Of a stretch of 64,000 nucleotides of DNA, positions 42,135-53,978 are shown one piece after another (within the stretch, counting starts at the first letter, position 1; each line of letters begins with the position of its first letter). The stretch is from the NCBI RefSeq assembly GCF_000219625.1, contig NC_018214.1, forward strand, positions 1,054,001-1,118,000. Direction: 5' to 3'. A program made the translations under genes and the position numbers. The stretch comes from Zymoseptoria tritici IPO323. Taxonomy: Eukaryota > Ascomycota > Dothideomycetes > Mycosphaerellales > Mycosphaerellaceae. Under the pieces are notes generated by a model. That model saw only the letters and a list, made by a program, of their open reading frames with translations, made no database searches and was not told where the DNA came from.

Positions 42135-43582
42135 TTAATAGCCTGGTGGAGGGTGGTCTCCATCAGGAATCCTGACTCCATCATTGTAGTACATCCTCGG
42201 CGAGTCCTGCATGGAAGAGTACATGTCCACGATGCTGGGCAGCACGGTGCGTCCGGTCTTGGGAGAGCGCACGTTCGTGTTGGGGATCGGGTATGGTTTG
42301 TTGTTGTGGTCGTCGATCGGGCTGGTGAGAGTGAATGGCCCGGGGCACGAGGTGTTCAAGAACACGCTTGGGTTGGGACCGGTCACCTCGGGGAAGTCAC
42401 GGTAGGTATCTCCCGTAACATCTGCAACAAGCTTGAACACGTTGGCACCGACGTCCCATCGTCCGAGAGTGTGCAAATCCCAGTTGGCTTCGACGGTCGA
42501 CAGTGCCGAGTAGTGGTTGTAGAATCTGTCATCCTTGGTGCCTCGGAGATGTTCCGGTACAGCGCCTCCGAGAAGGACGCTGTAGACGCGGTTGCTGTCG
42601 TTACGAGCCTTGGTCGCATCGAAGGTAAGGTGGATCAAAGTCCTGCTGTAGAAGTATTCGTTGGCCATCAGGGGCTCCAGGAAACTCTTGGCCCACGCAC
42701 CGGAGAACGTATCGTTAGTGTCGTGCCCTGCGGCTAGGTCAGCAAGATGTCGTAGACAGTGTGGAATGGACGGTGGCCCGGCGTTTGGCACAGTCTCGGA
42801 CTATGGAGGCCTTCGCTTCAGATTCTTACCATTGTTGGTCATGTTTGGAGTAAGATGGTTCCATTGCGGCAGCATCTGGTTGTTGAGGTCCTTCTCGAAT
42901 GAAGTAAAGTTCTTTTGCTGTGACAGGCGGAGCGGAGTGGTGTTCGAGTTGAATTGGATGAGCGGGTTGTGCTTGCGGACGTAGTCGTCCACCTTCAGGT
43001 TTGGGTAGCCGTTGATTTGAGTGTTCTGCTTCTTGTACTCGAAACCCTCGAATCCGCTGAACGGCATATCCTCCAAGTAAGTGGCCCAAGAGACGCCTGT
43101 TGAGGTTGTCAGTAAGTTGAGCATCCATTGCAAAAGCTCTGAGTCATACATTTGTCGTCCAAGATATCAGTCACAGATGATGTGTTGTCTGCGATTTGCT
43201 CAAAGAAGTCCGCATCGAATCCGAAGGTGTCGCCCGCCGACGTGGCAACGTAGTTCGGCTGGGATGGATGTGTGATGCCAAAGTAGTTGGTCAAGAGAAT
43301 GCCCTGGCTGGCTAGCCATGCATAGTCAGGGACAGACAGAGCCTCATCGAGTTCGCCGGCATCCTCGAGCCAGATCTGGACCCAGCGGTCAAACACCTTG
43401 CCCTTCCTGTATTGTGAAAGAGGAACTCCCGGGGAGGTAGGAGCGATAGCTTGGAAAGGAAGGACAGCCTCGGGGTTGTTGGCGGCATATTTGTATGGAA
43501 TAGGCTTCTCGGCATTGGGGTCGTGTGGTCGAGCCAGAACGCTCGTGGCGGCGGTGGCCAAAAGTGCGATGTTCGCAAACAT
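42135..43582 (-). CDS. Secreted acid phosphatase, phosphoesterase family (PHOa-like)
   Basis: Three exons: 43582-43150, 43096-42830 and 42727-42135, giving 430 residues; introns of 53 and 102 nt. A signal peptide (MFANIALLATAATSVLA) leads. Motifs of the fungal phosphoesterase (PF04185-type) acid phosphatases are present: FDRWVQIWLEDAG, NYFGITHPSQPNYVAT, TGVSWATYLEDMPF-like sequence across the first splice (read CVSWATYLEDMPF), KHNPLIQFNS, GHDTNDTFSGAWAKSFL, HLTFDATK. Several N-x-S/T sites suggest N-glycosylation. Role known for the family: extracellular release of phosphate from organic esters, usually induced by phosphate starvation. The first Met of the longer open frame (43774) would hide the signal peptide and is rejected. 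Confidence 0.92.
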
Positions 43583-45216
43583 GGTTGGTCGAGGATTTGG
43601 GTAGTTAAAGGGTCGCAAGATCAAGGAGGCGTTGAAAGAGTGTGTTAGGATTATCAAAAGAGTGATTAGAGATCGACAAAAGAAAGACAAGCGAGTGACA
43701 AGAGAGTGTGAGAAGAGAGCGACAAGCGAATGACTGGAGAATTGAATGAGAGAAGGAATCAGTTGCTGCCACACCGACCTTTATATCCCCAGAAAGTAGT
43801 GGTATGCTCTCAAAGCATCGCCGCGGAGACCCATCTCGAGACCCATTGCGAGACGTTCGGCCGAGATTGGTCAGTGTTCGTGCTTCATGATGTTCATCAT
43901 CTGAGGTGTATTGCACAGCGAGCAGAGGGCCGGGTACCCAAGTGTTGTGGCATCCAGTGTGGTTATTCTTGGTCACAGAAGGAGGCGAGGTCACCCATCG
44001 ATCGAGCGATGCCGGGGCCCGGTCGATGCGTCTCCTGCTACCTGCCAAGGTCCATTTAGTGTCGCGGACGTGTTTTGGTGGAGGATGAAAGGGGAGTGAA
44101 CGCCAGTTCTATAGACTGTCAAGGATCGGGCCGGGAGCTGCGGCAGCGAAGATTGCGGCCCCTGGAAACCGCTCTCACACACACAACGATGTTGTAGAGG
44201 CATGATGCTGCGACAGTTGCCGGAAAAAGCATCAAGGGAATGGCGATAGGCTAGATCCACGCCATACGTTCGTTTCAAAGTCGCAATATCACAAATCGCA
44301 GTTGACGATACACGGACTATCGCCAGGCTGATCTAGGACGCAGCTTTCATTTTCCTCAGTTCCCATCTAAGAACAAGGGTGGTCCTCGAATACAGGATCT
44401 AAATGGTGCACTCCGCAACAGATCAGTAACGTCACTGTCTGTAGTGTTTAGTCTTGTTACCAATGCGCTATCAATACCATGAGGAGATCTTGGCGAGACG
44501 TGCGAAGTCAAACGTGAACTGATCGAACGGCAATGATGAGGTCGAAGCATTGCCTCAGCGTGTAAGAAATCGTCGTCACAAACAAAACGAATGTGGAACT
44601 CATCATGAAGGCAGCGGGTTTGATGGTGATAGGCAAAAAGATGCAAAAAGATGTCGCTTCTGTGGATCGAACTGAAGAATTGGTTAGCATTGGGTATTGG
44701 ACAGAGCGATGTGAACGTTACTCACCACAGTACCTCCAGATACCGCACAGGTGCATGACCGAAGTGAACTTCAGTCTGGCGCTCTCCCAAGTGAGCTAAA
44801 GCGACATTTGATCACTCGCCGTTAGGGTCATGTGATGTGCAAGAACGAAAATATTGTATATAAATATATGGAAAATCAGCCGAGGTTCGACCGAGCTGAA
44901 AACTCCTTGGCGCAGGATTCGAGGAAGGAACGAGGAATAGATATAAGGTACTGGCCATATCAGCATTGCCCAAAGGGCGACTGAGAACCTAGGTGCTCGC
45001 TGGCCTCAGAATGAATTATCTTTTCTCACGGGGAGACTATCGTCTATGCCGGCATTCCTCTCAGACATCCATCTCTCAAAGGCTTGGCTCAAGCGTGGAT
45101 GTTGCATAGACCTCGACGCATTCGCATACGCAAAGGTCCAAAGAGCCAAGAGGTAGGTAATGTCGTTGATGCGGCTGTCAAGGCTACTTTCTTACCGGCG
45201 GCCTGCGCGTGTCACC
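43583..45216. other. Spacer with acid phosphatase promoter; possible short spliced frame
   Basis: The 5' leader of the phosphatase (43600-43760) has repeated CGCTTGTC/TCTCTT words. At about 44750-44508 on the minus strand a canonical intron outline is visible (GTGAGTAACG donor, GCTAAC branch, TTCAG acceptor), but the flanking frames are short, have no family signature and no good start, so no gene is called. Confidence 0.35.
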
Positions 45217-47040
45217 TCAACTCGCGATTCTCCCAACACCCAGCACGCACCAATACGCCAGCTCCTTGCTCTCCCGCTGCTTCTTTTCACCAGCTGGCGC
45301 ATGATCAGACCCGTGTCCGACCTCCGCCTCCCACTCGGCTCTCACAAATATGGGTATCTCAAGCAAGTCATCGTCTTCTCTCAACCTCTCCTCCTCTGCA
45401 GACTGCTCCTCCGCCGAGAGCGGCACTATGCTGCTCCGGCCCTGTGTCAACGACCCCGGAACGACCTCCAATATGACCGACGTCAAGTTACGGCTTCGTT
45501 CCCATATCTTGCCTGCTTCCGGCTGTCGATCAGTGTCACCGGACCCTGTGAGTGAAGCCATGGCTGCTCGTCGACTACCATCGGTAGCCACGCCAATATC
45601 AGGTGTAGAGCCAGAGAGGGCCTCGTCCCACATGTTCTCACGATCAGGCCCGACAGTGAAAGACGGGCAGAGAATCGTGACTTTTGACGAGACCTTGCCG
45701 GGAGTCGTGCTAGGCGTTGACAGCGTCACCTTGACACTCTCGAACAAAGGATTGCGAATCGTCAGGATGTAGTGCTGCGTCTGGTAAGGCTGGAGCTTGA
45801 TCTCTTCCGGTGCCTCGGGTCGTAGTCGGAAAGATGGGTTCGGAAGAATCTCTGCAGATTGTAGAGGTCGTATGGAGAGGCGTTGAACGTATGTTGCTGC
45901 CAGCAATTTGATTTTGTAGCGCGTGCTTCCAACCTTTCCTTCCGGCCGAGCAACAAACTGACGGCACGTTCTGCAACGTCTACCTCTGCGCACTCGTAGA
46001 GGTGTAGCCACTGGCCATAGCTGATCGACGAATCGCGCGTCGTAGTTTGATGGCGATGCGAGCTTCTGCTGTGGTGTTGAGGTTGACTCCAACCCGAGTT
46101 CCTTCATCTTTGATATTGCTTCGTCCTCAGCCGACAAACTGTCTTCCACATACGACGACAACCCCTCTGGTCGCCCTCCAGCTTCACGCATCGGCTGTGG
46201 CTTCTCACGACTCTTCTTCAGTGCGTTGTATGACAGTCCTCCGTACAGACTCATGATTCGAGCCAGGTTTGCTGGCGAACCGTAAGGACTGCTGGAGTAC
46301 GGATTGTTTGAATCGCCGGACTCGCTGAGCTGTTCCTTGTAGAACTTAGACAGATTCGCAAATGCAAGATCGTGCTGCAACCTTTCCGTTCCCCGCTGCT
46401 GTTTCTTCTCTTCCGCTGATGCGCCATCTTCAACCAACCCATGCCTCTGCTTCCAGATCTTGTTCAGCTGTTCGGTGATTTTGGTGGGCTTATTGAATCT
46501 CACACCGATGTCGATCGAGGACCATTCGCAGTATTGGCATTGGAGGATGTAGGAGTCTGTCGAGCTCACATCGGTCGGTCGGAGGTGACTGTCAGATGGT
46601 CGACTCACAGCAGTGACGGCAAGATTGGCTGCGCAAATCGGACAATCGTAGCAATGTCGTGTACATCTGTTGTTTGAGTCAGATGCTACCTCTCTTGAAT
46701 CATCAATCGCCGGACTCTTAGTCTCACCTTACCTGTTACCATCGCCCTTCACCATACTGCTGGGTACGTCGAACAAACAACTCGGGCAATACCAGTACAG
46801 CATCTCCTCTGACCAGCATTTGGAACATCGTATGTGATTGCAGTCCTCGCAGAAGAGGAGCTGATCTAGAGGATAGAGGGAGTAATTGGAGCGCAGATCG
46901 TGTGGATCGAATGCCTCTCGTTCATCGAGTTCGGCGTCAGTCTGCTGTGATATACGCTTGTTGGCGAGAGACGTGGGCGTCGCGGAGGTCGTGTCGCTGC
47001 ACAGGCACGCGTATCGCGTATACGGGAAGGCGATGTCCAT
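45217..47040 (-). CDS. Dynactin subunit p62 (DCTN4 family)
   Basis: Two exons, 47040-46733 and 46666-45217, intron 66 nt, giving 585 residues. p62 sits at the pointed end of the dynactin shoulder/Arp1 filament and helps dynein cargo binding. The N-terminal half has the diagnostic RING-like cysteine cluster: LLFCEDCNHIRCSKCW, YWYCPSCL, then across the splice RCTRHCYDCPICAANL, and later QCQYCEWSS and RRCRTCRQF. The C-terminal half has the beta-rich segment (LTIRNPLFESVKVTL, VTILCPSFTVG) and ends with ELAYWCVLGVGRI. It shares a 354-bp spacer with the divergent Nudix gene. Confidence 0.93.
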
Positions 47041-47394
47041 GATGGAAGACTCTCGTGGCCAAGGCTAGGCAAGATGTCATGAGTTTCGCCAATGCCAATC
47101 CATTGTGAAGTTTTGTGTCGCGGAAGACGTCGTTCAAGTGCTCTCGAGCTCGCAGAAGCGGTCCATGCTGTGGACACCGCGTGGTGACTCAGCAAGAAGC
47201 TTCCATAATGGCATGTGAAAGGAAGACATCCATCACACTGTACTGCCTGCGGGCCGCGGTAATCGTGCAGTGCCATCTCACCTTCAGTCCTGCTTGATGG
47301 AACTGTGGCAGTCACGGATGCCCTCGTCCCAACGCTCTTTCTCCCAACTGCCTTACTCGACCGCATAGAATCGCACTCACATATCTTTGGCAGC
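47041..47394. promoter_or_regulatory. Short bidirectional promoter (dynactin p62 / Nudix)
   Basis: 354 bp between two outward-facing ATGs. The frame of the Nudix protein stays open 30 codons upstream, but begins there only with GTG, so this part is taken as 5' UTR. Confidence 0.5.
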
Positions 47395-48138
47395 ATGCCT
47401 CTACAACGAACGCAACCGGTTCTGGCCAGTTTCCCAAGCGAGCATCTGACCATCGCAGCCGGCGTAGCCATCTTCCACCTAGCCACCGAACGTGTGGTTC
47501 TTTGCTACCACACCCGCGATAAATACCTCTTCCTTCCAAAAGGTCGACGTAACGCCAACGAGGATACAGGCCAGGCCGCCGAGCGTGAAGGCTTTGAGGA
47601 GTCTGGCTACAGAAATCGACTACTGCCTCTTCCTTTGATACATCGTCAGCCTGATAGAGATGAAGGACATGAAGACTTCGTGACCGAGCCATTATGGACA
47701 CAGCTGCTTCCGGTATCACGAAGGACGCAATACCTTTTACATTGGTATATTGCGGAGACCGTACCGAAGAGTGTCGAGGAAGAGTATGGACGCATGTACC
47801 GTAACAAGGAAGATTTGAAGCCATACAAGCCCCCAGCGCCTTTCCCAAAAGGCCAGACAATCGAGGCTAGAATTGAGGAAGATTGGGAGGTTAGGGACGG
47901 TGACGGGAGCAGGCAAATGTATGAGCCAGTACGACATGATGGCACTGGTGTGGACGAGGAAGAGGCACTGTATGAGTCCTCTCTAGTCTCCATCGAGGAA
48001 GCCAGGCGAAGATTGGGCAAGAGCTCTGCAATGGATATCATAGAGAAGGCAATCGAGTATATTCAATATAGAAAGCGGATGGAACTGGGTACGGCTGATC
48101 CGCCGACACGAGACGCAAATCTTGGATATTGGGAGTAG
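47395..48138 (+). CDS. Nudix hydrolase domain protein
   Basis: Single exon of 247 residues from ATG 47395. The Nudix box is complete near residues 50-72 (GRRNANEDTGQAAEREGFEESGY), with the REx2EE metal-binding core. It is preceded by TIAAGVAIFHLATERVVLCYH and LFLPKG, the usual first strand and loop. The insertion after the box and the C-terminal SLVSIEEARRRLG...MDIIEKAIEYIQYR helix match fungal diphosphoinositol/diadenosine-type Nudix proteins in general form, but the substrate cannot be read from sequence. Stop codons of this gene and the alpha/beta hydrolase are 37 bp apart. Confidence 0.88.
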   Translation: MPLQRTQPVLASFPSEHLTIAAGVAIFHLATERVVLCYHTRDKYLFLPKGRRNANEDTGQAAEREGFEESGYRNRLLPLPLIHRQPDRDEGHEDFVTEPLWTQLLPVSRRTQYLLHWYIAETVPKSVEEEYGRMYRNKEDLKPYKPPAPFPKGQTIEARIEEDWEVRDGDGSRQMYEPVRHDGTGVDEEEALYESSLVSIEEARRRLGKSSAMDIIEKAIEYIQYRKRMELGTADPPTRDANLGYWE

Positions 48139-48175
48139 CTTCCTCGTGAATCCACCCCTCAGTACCTGCCGCCGC

Positions 48176-49109
48176 CTACAAGTGCTGCTTTACAAACACC
48201 CAGAAGGCCTCGTTGCTGTAATCGGCTCCGGCATCCAGGAAATGGTCTTTACCGTGTGGTCTTTCATAGACGACCTCGATCCCACAGCCCACCATCGCAC
48301 CCACTACCTCGTCTGCCTGCTCAACGCCCACCGCCGTATCTGCAGAAATCTATCAGTTTTGCTGCCGGTCAGAACGCCACGATGGACAACATACCGGCAT
48401 CTCCATGAAGCACATACGCCGGAGGTGTCCGCCTCGCATATATCTGCTTCGACACCCGCCACTTGTCGGCATCTTTGCCCTCGGGAATGCGCAGAAGCTT
48501 CGCAAGATTCGCATCGTGCTGCATCCGGATGTACATACTGGATCGATCTCCTCCATCGTTGTTTGCGACTTGTGGAGACTTTGGATCGAGGAACGGAGCG
48601 ACCGTTTCCAGCTCAACGAATGGTCTGCCCATCGCAGGCGGCTGTGGATTCGTGAAGAACGTTCCGAGAGGGTCTGTGATGGGATATATAGGGGCAATGA
48701 CATTTGGTTTCGGATCAACGTATAGGCCTGCGAGCAGAGCCAAGTAGCCGCCTGCAGAGCTGCCGGACACCGCAAGGCGAGTGGTGTCGATGGTACTGGC
48801 AGGTACTGCAGAGGACAGCTTGGTACGAATGAAGCTCACGCAATCTTGGACGTCCGAGAGGATCTCGTCGGCCGAGGCTTGAGGTGCAAGGCGATAGTCG
48901 GCCGAGATGACTGCCAAGGCGTGCTTCTTGACGGCCTTGCGCATAGATGGCGTGAGGCTGTTCCTATGGCCTTGAATAAGCCCTCCTCCGTGGAACCAGA
49001 GAAATACCGGTACATTTTTGGCATTGTCGGAAAGGTAAAGGTCGAACGAGATCTCGAGATCTCCCACAGTCTTGTAGACAATAGTCTCAGTCGCTTTGAT
49101 GTCGCTCAT
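48176..49109 (-). CDS. Alpha/beta hydrolase (alpha/beta hydrolase-3 fold, HSL-like esterase)
   Basis: Two exons, 49109-48395 and 48339-48176, 55-nt intron, giving 292 residues. Oxyanion motif HGGG at residues 40-43, nucleophile Ser118 in GSSAG, catalytic Asp in HGDAD built across the splice near 239, and catalytic His in GKDHFLD near 279: the triad is complete. The HGGG plus GxSxG pattern is that of hormone-sensitive-lipase-type esterases, which act on short acyl esters or xenobiotics; the substrate is unknown. No signal peptide. The frame is open to an ATG at 49244, but MSDIKATETI at 49109 is the more natural start. Reading through the intron would truncate the protein before the His. Confidence 0.88.
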
Positions 49110-49561
49110 TTCGATTGCGATGTCTGTAAGTCTTGGATGCTGGAGTTTGGCAAGAGGTACGTGGAGTCCAGCTATGAAGTGGAGATCTGAGCTCGCGGTA
49201 CTAGAAGCTCCACTGCTGCAAAGAGCGTCTGATGTCATGAGCATTCACTCACGCTGCTCCATTCCGCAGCACTTCAGACTGTCTTTCAGGAGAGCACTGC
49301 TCTCGCAAAGATGCGGTCGCAGCGTCTCGTCGGGGGGAGGGTTTGTCAATGCATTTTGGTTTAATCTCGCAAATTGATTAGCTAGTTGACGTATCAAATA
49401 CGTTGATCACGACCGTTCTCGTCCACCTCAAAAGGGCTCGCCAGTTGAAGGTTGTTCCTCCGGAAACTGGCTCCACGTCAGACATGGGCATCTCAAGTAA
49501 CACTGTCATCCTGTCCAACTCTGGACGACCCGCCGTATTCGAAGACCGACGACCTCTCCCA
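49110..49561. other. Spacer between hydrolase and GPCR genes
   Basis: 452 bp holding the hydrolase promoter and the GPCR 3' UTR. No gene supported. Confidence 0.4.
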
Positions 49562-50941
49562 TCAAACACTGAAGAAGCCTTCACGGCGATGCCTGATACC
49601 GCTGCAGACCCTCGCTATAAGGTTCTCGTTGAAGGCATACGTGATGGTATTTCCCAGTCCAATGTATTGCGTGGAAGATTGCAGCGCTTGCAGCCACAAT
49701 GGCGATTTACCGGTCGTCGATTCCCAAAGACGATTCATGATTCCCGGGATCCAGAGAGCGATGTAGAGCAGAGGATAGCCATTCAGTAGCAGCATTTTCC
49801 TCAGATCACGAGTACGCCGCCTGTTCATCGTCGCCGCCGGACGCGGCGGTTGTGGACGCGATACTGGTCGCGGTGATGGTGGCGGGAGGGTCTTGCTTGT
49901 AGAGTCCGATCGTGGCAGCTCGACCGGCTTGGTTGTAACCTGATACTCGTGCTTGCTGCCTGGCAAAGTATGCGAGGTCGATGAATTGACCGTCATCCCG
50001 TCAGTTGAGCCTTTGTGAATATCCTCGGGCACGCGAGGAGGATCGTGCACCGCCGTGAGTTCCACTTCGTCATCATGCGCCTCGTTATCATGAGTCGTGG
50101 TGCCCACTGACTGCATATTATCGTAGAATCTTGCCAGGTGTATGTAGACATATGTATACTGTGGGAAAGGTCAGCGAGCCTCTCATATCGTCATCTCCAG
50201 CGGTCGTACGCACTATGCCAATGGTGATGAAGAAAATGGCCATCCTCCAGGAATGGGTGAGCGCGTATCGCAGATCAGTGTATTGAGGCTTGATCCAGCA
50301 CCAGTTGCCGGAGACGGAGCCATACGCATTGAGACCAAGAGCAATGTTACCTTGAGCGAGCACGTTAGCGGCTTGCTTCCCGCCAAAACGAAGAGCATCG
50401 GTCTGACTCACTGGTTATTATGGACGGGATCCAGGCCATAGCACATACTCCGAGCATTTTGCCTCGAGTTGGTGCTACCACGAAGGTCTTCTTCCGAATG
50501 GTCACCAGAACGGAAATGGATACGATGAGAATGTTGAAATCGATGGCCTGCACTGAGAACTGTCCCACGTAGCCGTTGATCGTACATGCTGCGCCCGGAG
50601 CAATTCCTTTATCGCGGTGCGCAAGTGCGTAAGATCCGGAGATGGTGTTGTTCAAGGAGTTCATCCAATCTAAAAACGTGCATTAGTTGCACTCCATGGG
50701 CACCTGCATATATCGTGAGCCACTACTCACCAGCGATGAGGAGGTTCAGAATCAGTGCCTGGCGAAAGTGCCATTCGGGAGGGAACAAGATGTACAGCAC
50801 AGCAACAATCGTAGTCGCTATGCAGCTCAGTGCCGAACCAACCAAGGTCGGGATCGCGACCTCCAAGTGCAGCGGCATGTCGCAGGTGACGAGACACCGC
50901 TCTGTCGGCGTCGGAGTCCAGCAGATCAGATGGCGAAGCAC
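49562..50941 (-). CDS. G-protein-coupled receptor, Git3/Gpr1-like nutrient-sensing class
   Basis: Four exons: 50941-50731, 50669-50412, 50350-50214 and 50158-49562, all in phase, giving 400 residues; the third intron uses a GTGCGT donor. Start could also be ATG 50878. Seven hydrophobic segments are visible: IPTLVGSALSCIATTIVAVL, FRQALILNLLIADWMNSLNN (helix 2), a third with FSVQAIDFNILIVSISVLV, a fourth near MLGVCAMAWIPSII, SVSGNWCWI and ALTHSWRMAIFFITIGI (helix 5), a long loop of about 110 residues rich in Ser/Pro/Arg, then helices 6 and 7 (LLLNGYPLLYIALWIPGI, STQYIGLGNTITYAF). The SGNWCWI/TDLRYALTHSWR pair is typical of fungal cAMP-receptor-like and Git3 receptors, which signal through Galpha to adenylate cyclase. 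Ligand unknown. Confidence 0.85.
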
Positions 50942-52332
50942 TGGGCGATGTGGTTCTCTCCGGTGGTATTCGCAATGTAGGATCGAGGGACTAGTCCGGC
51001 CTCAGACAGCGGACCAGTTCATAGCAATGTTTGGTCCGACGGATGCCATGGACGCGAATGGTTGGCGCTCTTTGGTGTTTTTAGGTCATCTTGACGGTCA
51101 GCAAATCAGGAAGCAAGAGCCCCGCCAGGAGAACCACGTCGTATGATATTTCAAGACCAGGGAGCCCTGGCTCGGAGAGGTTTTGGCTTGCACGGCACTT
51201 GCAGGCTTCCAGTATGTATCTGTGTGTCCGCGGAGCGCCTACAACCTTGAAGCAACGTGCAATCATCGGCAGGTACTACTGCATGTAGCTCGTGATGTGA
51301 TGAAATCGGCCAAGGTAGATGTGAAGCCCTCACGGCGGTTGAGCGCTGGGACTTGTCGATATAAACGCCATGCTCATGGCAAACACGGAGAGAAGTCAAC
51401 CCTGAGTCATGCTCCGTGAGCGGTATTGGCCGACGACTCGAATGATACTCACCTTCCACTTTGCGATATCTTGGCGACAAAGGCTGCGGATGCCGCCCAA
51501 TATCCGGAAATGACCGTCCAATAGTCGTGCCAAAATAGACATCCGAGACTTGGTTGTAGCCGAGACAGACCTTCCAGGTTGTCGTAACGCTTGATCAGAC
51601 GGACCCTGGCTTCCCACGAAACCGTTCCGGCATCCCGGAAGAATTGCCCTCTCACATCAGACGAACATGATGATCTGCACACCAGGTTCACACTCGCGAT
51701 TTTTCCGTTCATCGCCCGAGGCATAAACTTCGAAACTGAGACCAGCTTGAAGTGAAGCACCGCACGAGCCGCTTTGGTTGGTAAACACACACGACCAGCG
51801 AGTTGAGCTGGAGGCCAGGGAATATGATGCAAGAGAACGATTGCGACGCACGAAGAGAGTCCGCTTCCATGGCCCTAGTCGTGCCCTCTCGCCATCCCTT
51901 TTTTGAGTAAGCCTTTCCGGTCACGCGAATGCATGCCCTCCGACTCCCTCGTCGCTCTGCGCATCTTCGTGCCAGACACCTCTGGGGCCGACCTGTTCAA
52001 TACGACGCCTGGTTCGGCGAGTTACCCACAGGGCAGGCCGCCTTGGTTGGCTTCAAAGCTGCGGATGTGCGTCGTCACGAATTTGGTGGACTTGGATGTC
52101 GTGCTGGAGTTGAGGAGAAACGCGAGTGCGTAGGCTTCTCGTCCGGCGACGGCCCGACCCGAAGCGTCGCTGTCGGCGACGTCGGAGTGCTTGCTGTGTC
52201 CACTCACGACAAACTTGAACGATGAGGTCGTCGGGACGGCGATTGATCACCGCGATAACACGATTCGATATTCCGACCCAGAGTACTCACCGACACTGCC
52301 AGCTACTGAGAAAGTCGTTCGGCTCTTCAGCC
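50942..52332. promoter_or_regulatory. Divergent promoter region between GPCR and aminotransferase genes
   Basis: 1.39 kb between outward-facing starts. Many short frames overlap on both strands, none with motifs or clean splicing. No repeats noticed. Confidence 0.4.
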
Positions 52333-53863
52333 ATGATTCAAGACCCTTTCAAGCCGGCGAAGCGTGTGGCCGGCCAAAGACAAGATGTTTGGTAAGTGCT
52401 TGAAGTGTATAGAGTCTGCGGTATCCGAGACTGTCTTCGGACTGTGATTGGGTTTGAACGACATCGCCTTGTTGTCTAAGCACCGCTAACCTGTATACTC
52501 TTTGGTACTCAGGTCCATCGTCAATGAGGCAGCCCAGGCATCGTCCGTCGAGCCTATGGTGAACATGGGACAAGGATTCTTTGGCTACAACCCGCCAGAC
52601 TTCTGCGTTCAGGCAGCTAAAGATGCTCTGGACAAGGTAGAATGCAACCAATATTCTCCGACCAAAGTGAGTCTCAAAAAGGTATCCTTGGGAAGGGTGA
52701 AGCCGTGCTGAGAATGCGTACCAGGGCCGTCCGAGACTGAAGAAAGCCATTGCTGATGCGTACTCACCCTTCTTTGGTCGCACCCTCAACCCTGACACCG
52801 AAGTAACGATCACAACCGGCGCCAATGAGGGCATGCTCTCGGCATTCATGGGCTTTCTGGAAGCTGGAGACGAGGTGATTGTATTCGAGCCATACTTCGA
52901 TCAGTACATCTCCAATATTGAGATGCCGGGTGGGAAAGTGGTCTACGTCCCAATGCATCCGTAAGTGAGCGGATTGACGAAGGCGAGCATATGCCACGCC
53001 ACCGAGCTATCAAGGGCTAATCTTGCTTTCTTCGCAGGCCGAGGGATGGTGCAAGCAAGACTACAAGTGCCGGCGAATGGACGCTCGACATCAAAGAGCT
53101 GGAGGCTGCCATCACAGATCGTACGAGAATGCTGGTTCTGAACAGCCCGCACAATCCCATCGGCAAAGTCTTCACTCGTGAGGAGCTTCAAGCCATTGGC
53201 AACATCTGCGTGAAGCACAACATCATCATCCTCAGTGATGAAGTCTATGATCGGTTGTACTATGTGCCGTTCACGCGGATGGCCACGCTATCACCCGAAG
53301 TTGCCAAGCTTACGCTCACCGTGGGATCCGCTGGCAAGAACTTCTACGCCACTGGATGGCGCGTGGGTTACCTCATCGGGCCCGAGCATCTGATCAAATA
53401 TGTGTCTGCAGCACACACTCGCATCTGTTTCAGCAGTGTGTCTCCACTTCAGGAGGCTATTGCAGTGGCATTCGAGCAGGCGGACGCGCACAACTTTTGG
53501 GAAGAGAGCAAAAAAGAGATGAAGGCGAAGATGGATAGTTTCAACCAGATCTGGGACGAGCTTGGCTTGCCGTACTCTGATCCAGAGGGCGGATACTTTG
53601 TGCTGGTGAACCTCGCAAAGGTCAAGCTGCCAGAAGACTACGACTTTCCGGATCATGTTGCCAATCGGCCTCGCGATTTCAAGCTCTCCTGGTTCTTGAT
53701 AAAGGAGCTCGGCGTGGCGGCCATCCCTCCGACCGAGTTCTTCACGGATGCGAATGCGCATATTGTTGAAGATTGGCTGAGATTCGCCGTTTGTAAGAAC
53801 GACGACGTTCTGGACCTCGCAAAGGAAAGGCTTCGCGGGCTGAAGAAGTACATCCAGGAGTAG
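52333..53863 (+). CDS. Kynurenine aminotransferase-type class I PLP aminotransferase (Bna3-like)
   Basis: Four exons: 52333-52391, 52513-52666, 52725-52960 and 53038-53863, giving 424 residues, typical length. Transaminates kynurenine to kynurenic acid with a 2-oxo acid, with possible glutamine/cysteine-conjugate side activities. Motifs: GQRQDVWSIVNEAA at the N terminus, VNMGQGFFGYNPPD, TTGANEGMLSAFMGFLEAGDEV (PLP phosphate region), VLNSPHNPIGKVF (Asn binding PLP), ILSDEVYDRLYY, and the Schiff-base lysine in GSAGKNFYATGWRVGYLIGP near residue 249. PPTEFF and LRFAVCKNDD near the C terminus bind the substrate carboxylate. No clear mitochondrial presequence with this start. It converges with EFM4 (115 bp between stops). 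Confidence 0.92.
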
Positions 53864-53978
53864 CCAATAACGGTGGTGGTCTCATTGCCGGTGTCGGAGC
53901 ATTGTGCATATTGTGGCTCGTGTATAGACAGCAAATTAGCTGCTCATCCCTGGTCGAGGAACTTCTCTGCCTTTAGAA

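Noticed and set aside
44356..44760. Short spliced minus-strand gene with canonical intron signals
   Set aside because: The reading frames on either side are short, start codons are poor and no product is recognisable. Kept only as a remark in the spacer entry.
47305..47394. Longer Nudix N terminus
   Set aside because: The upstream part begins with GTG rather than ATG; the first ATG in frame is 47395, just before the conserved domain.
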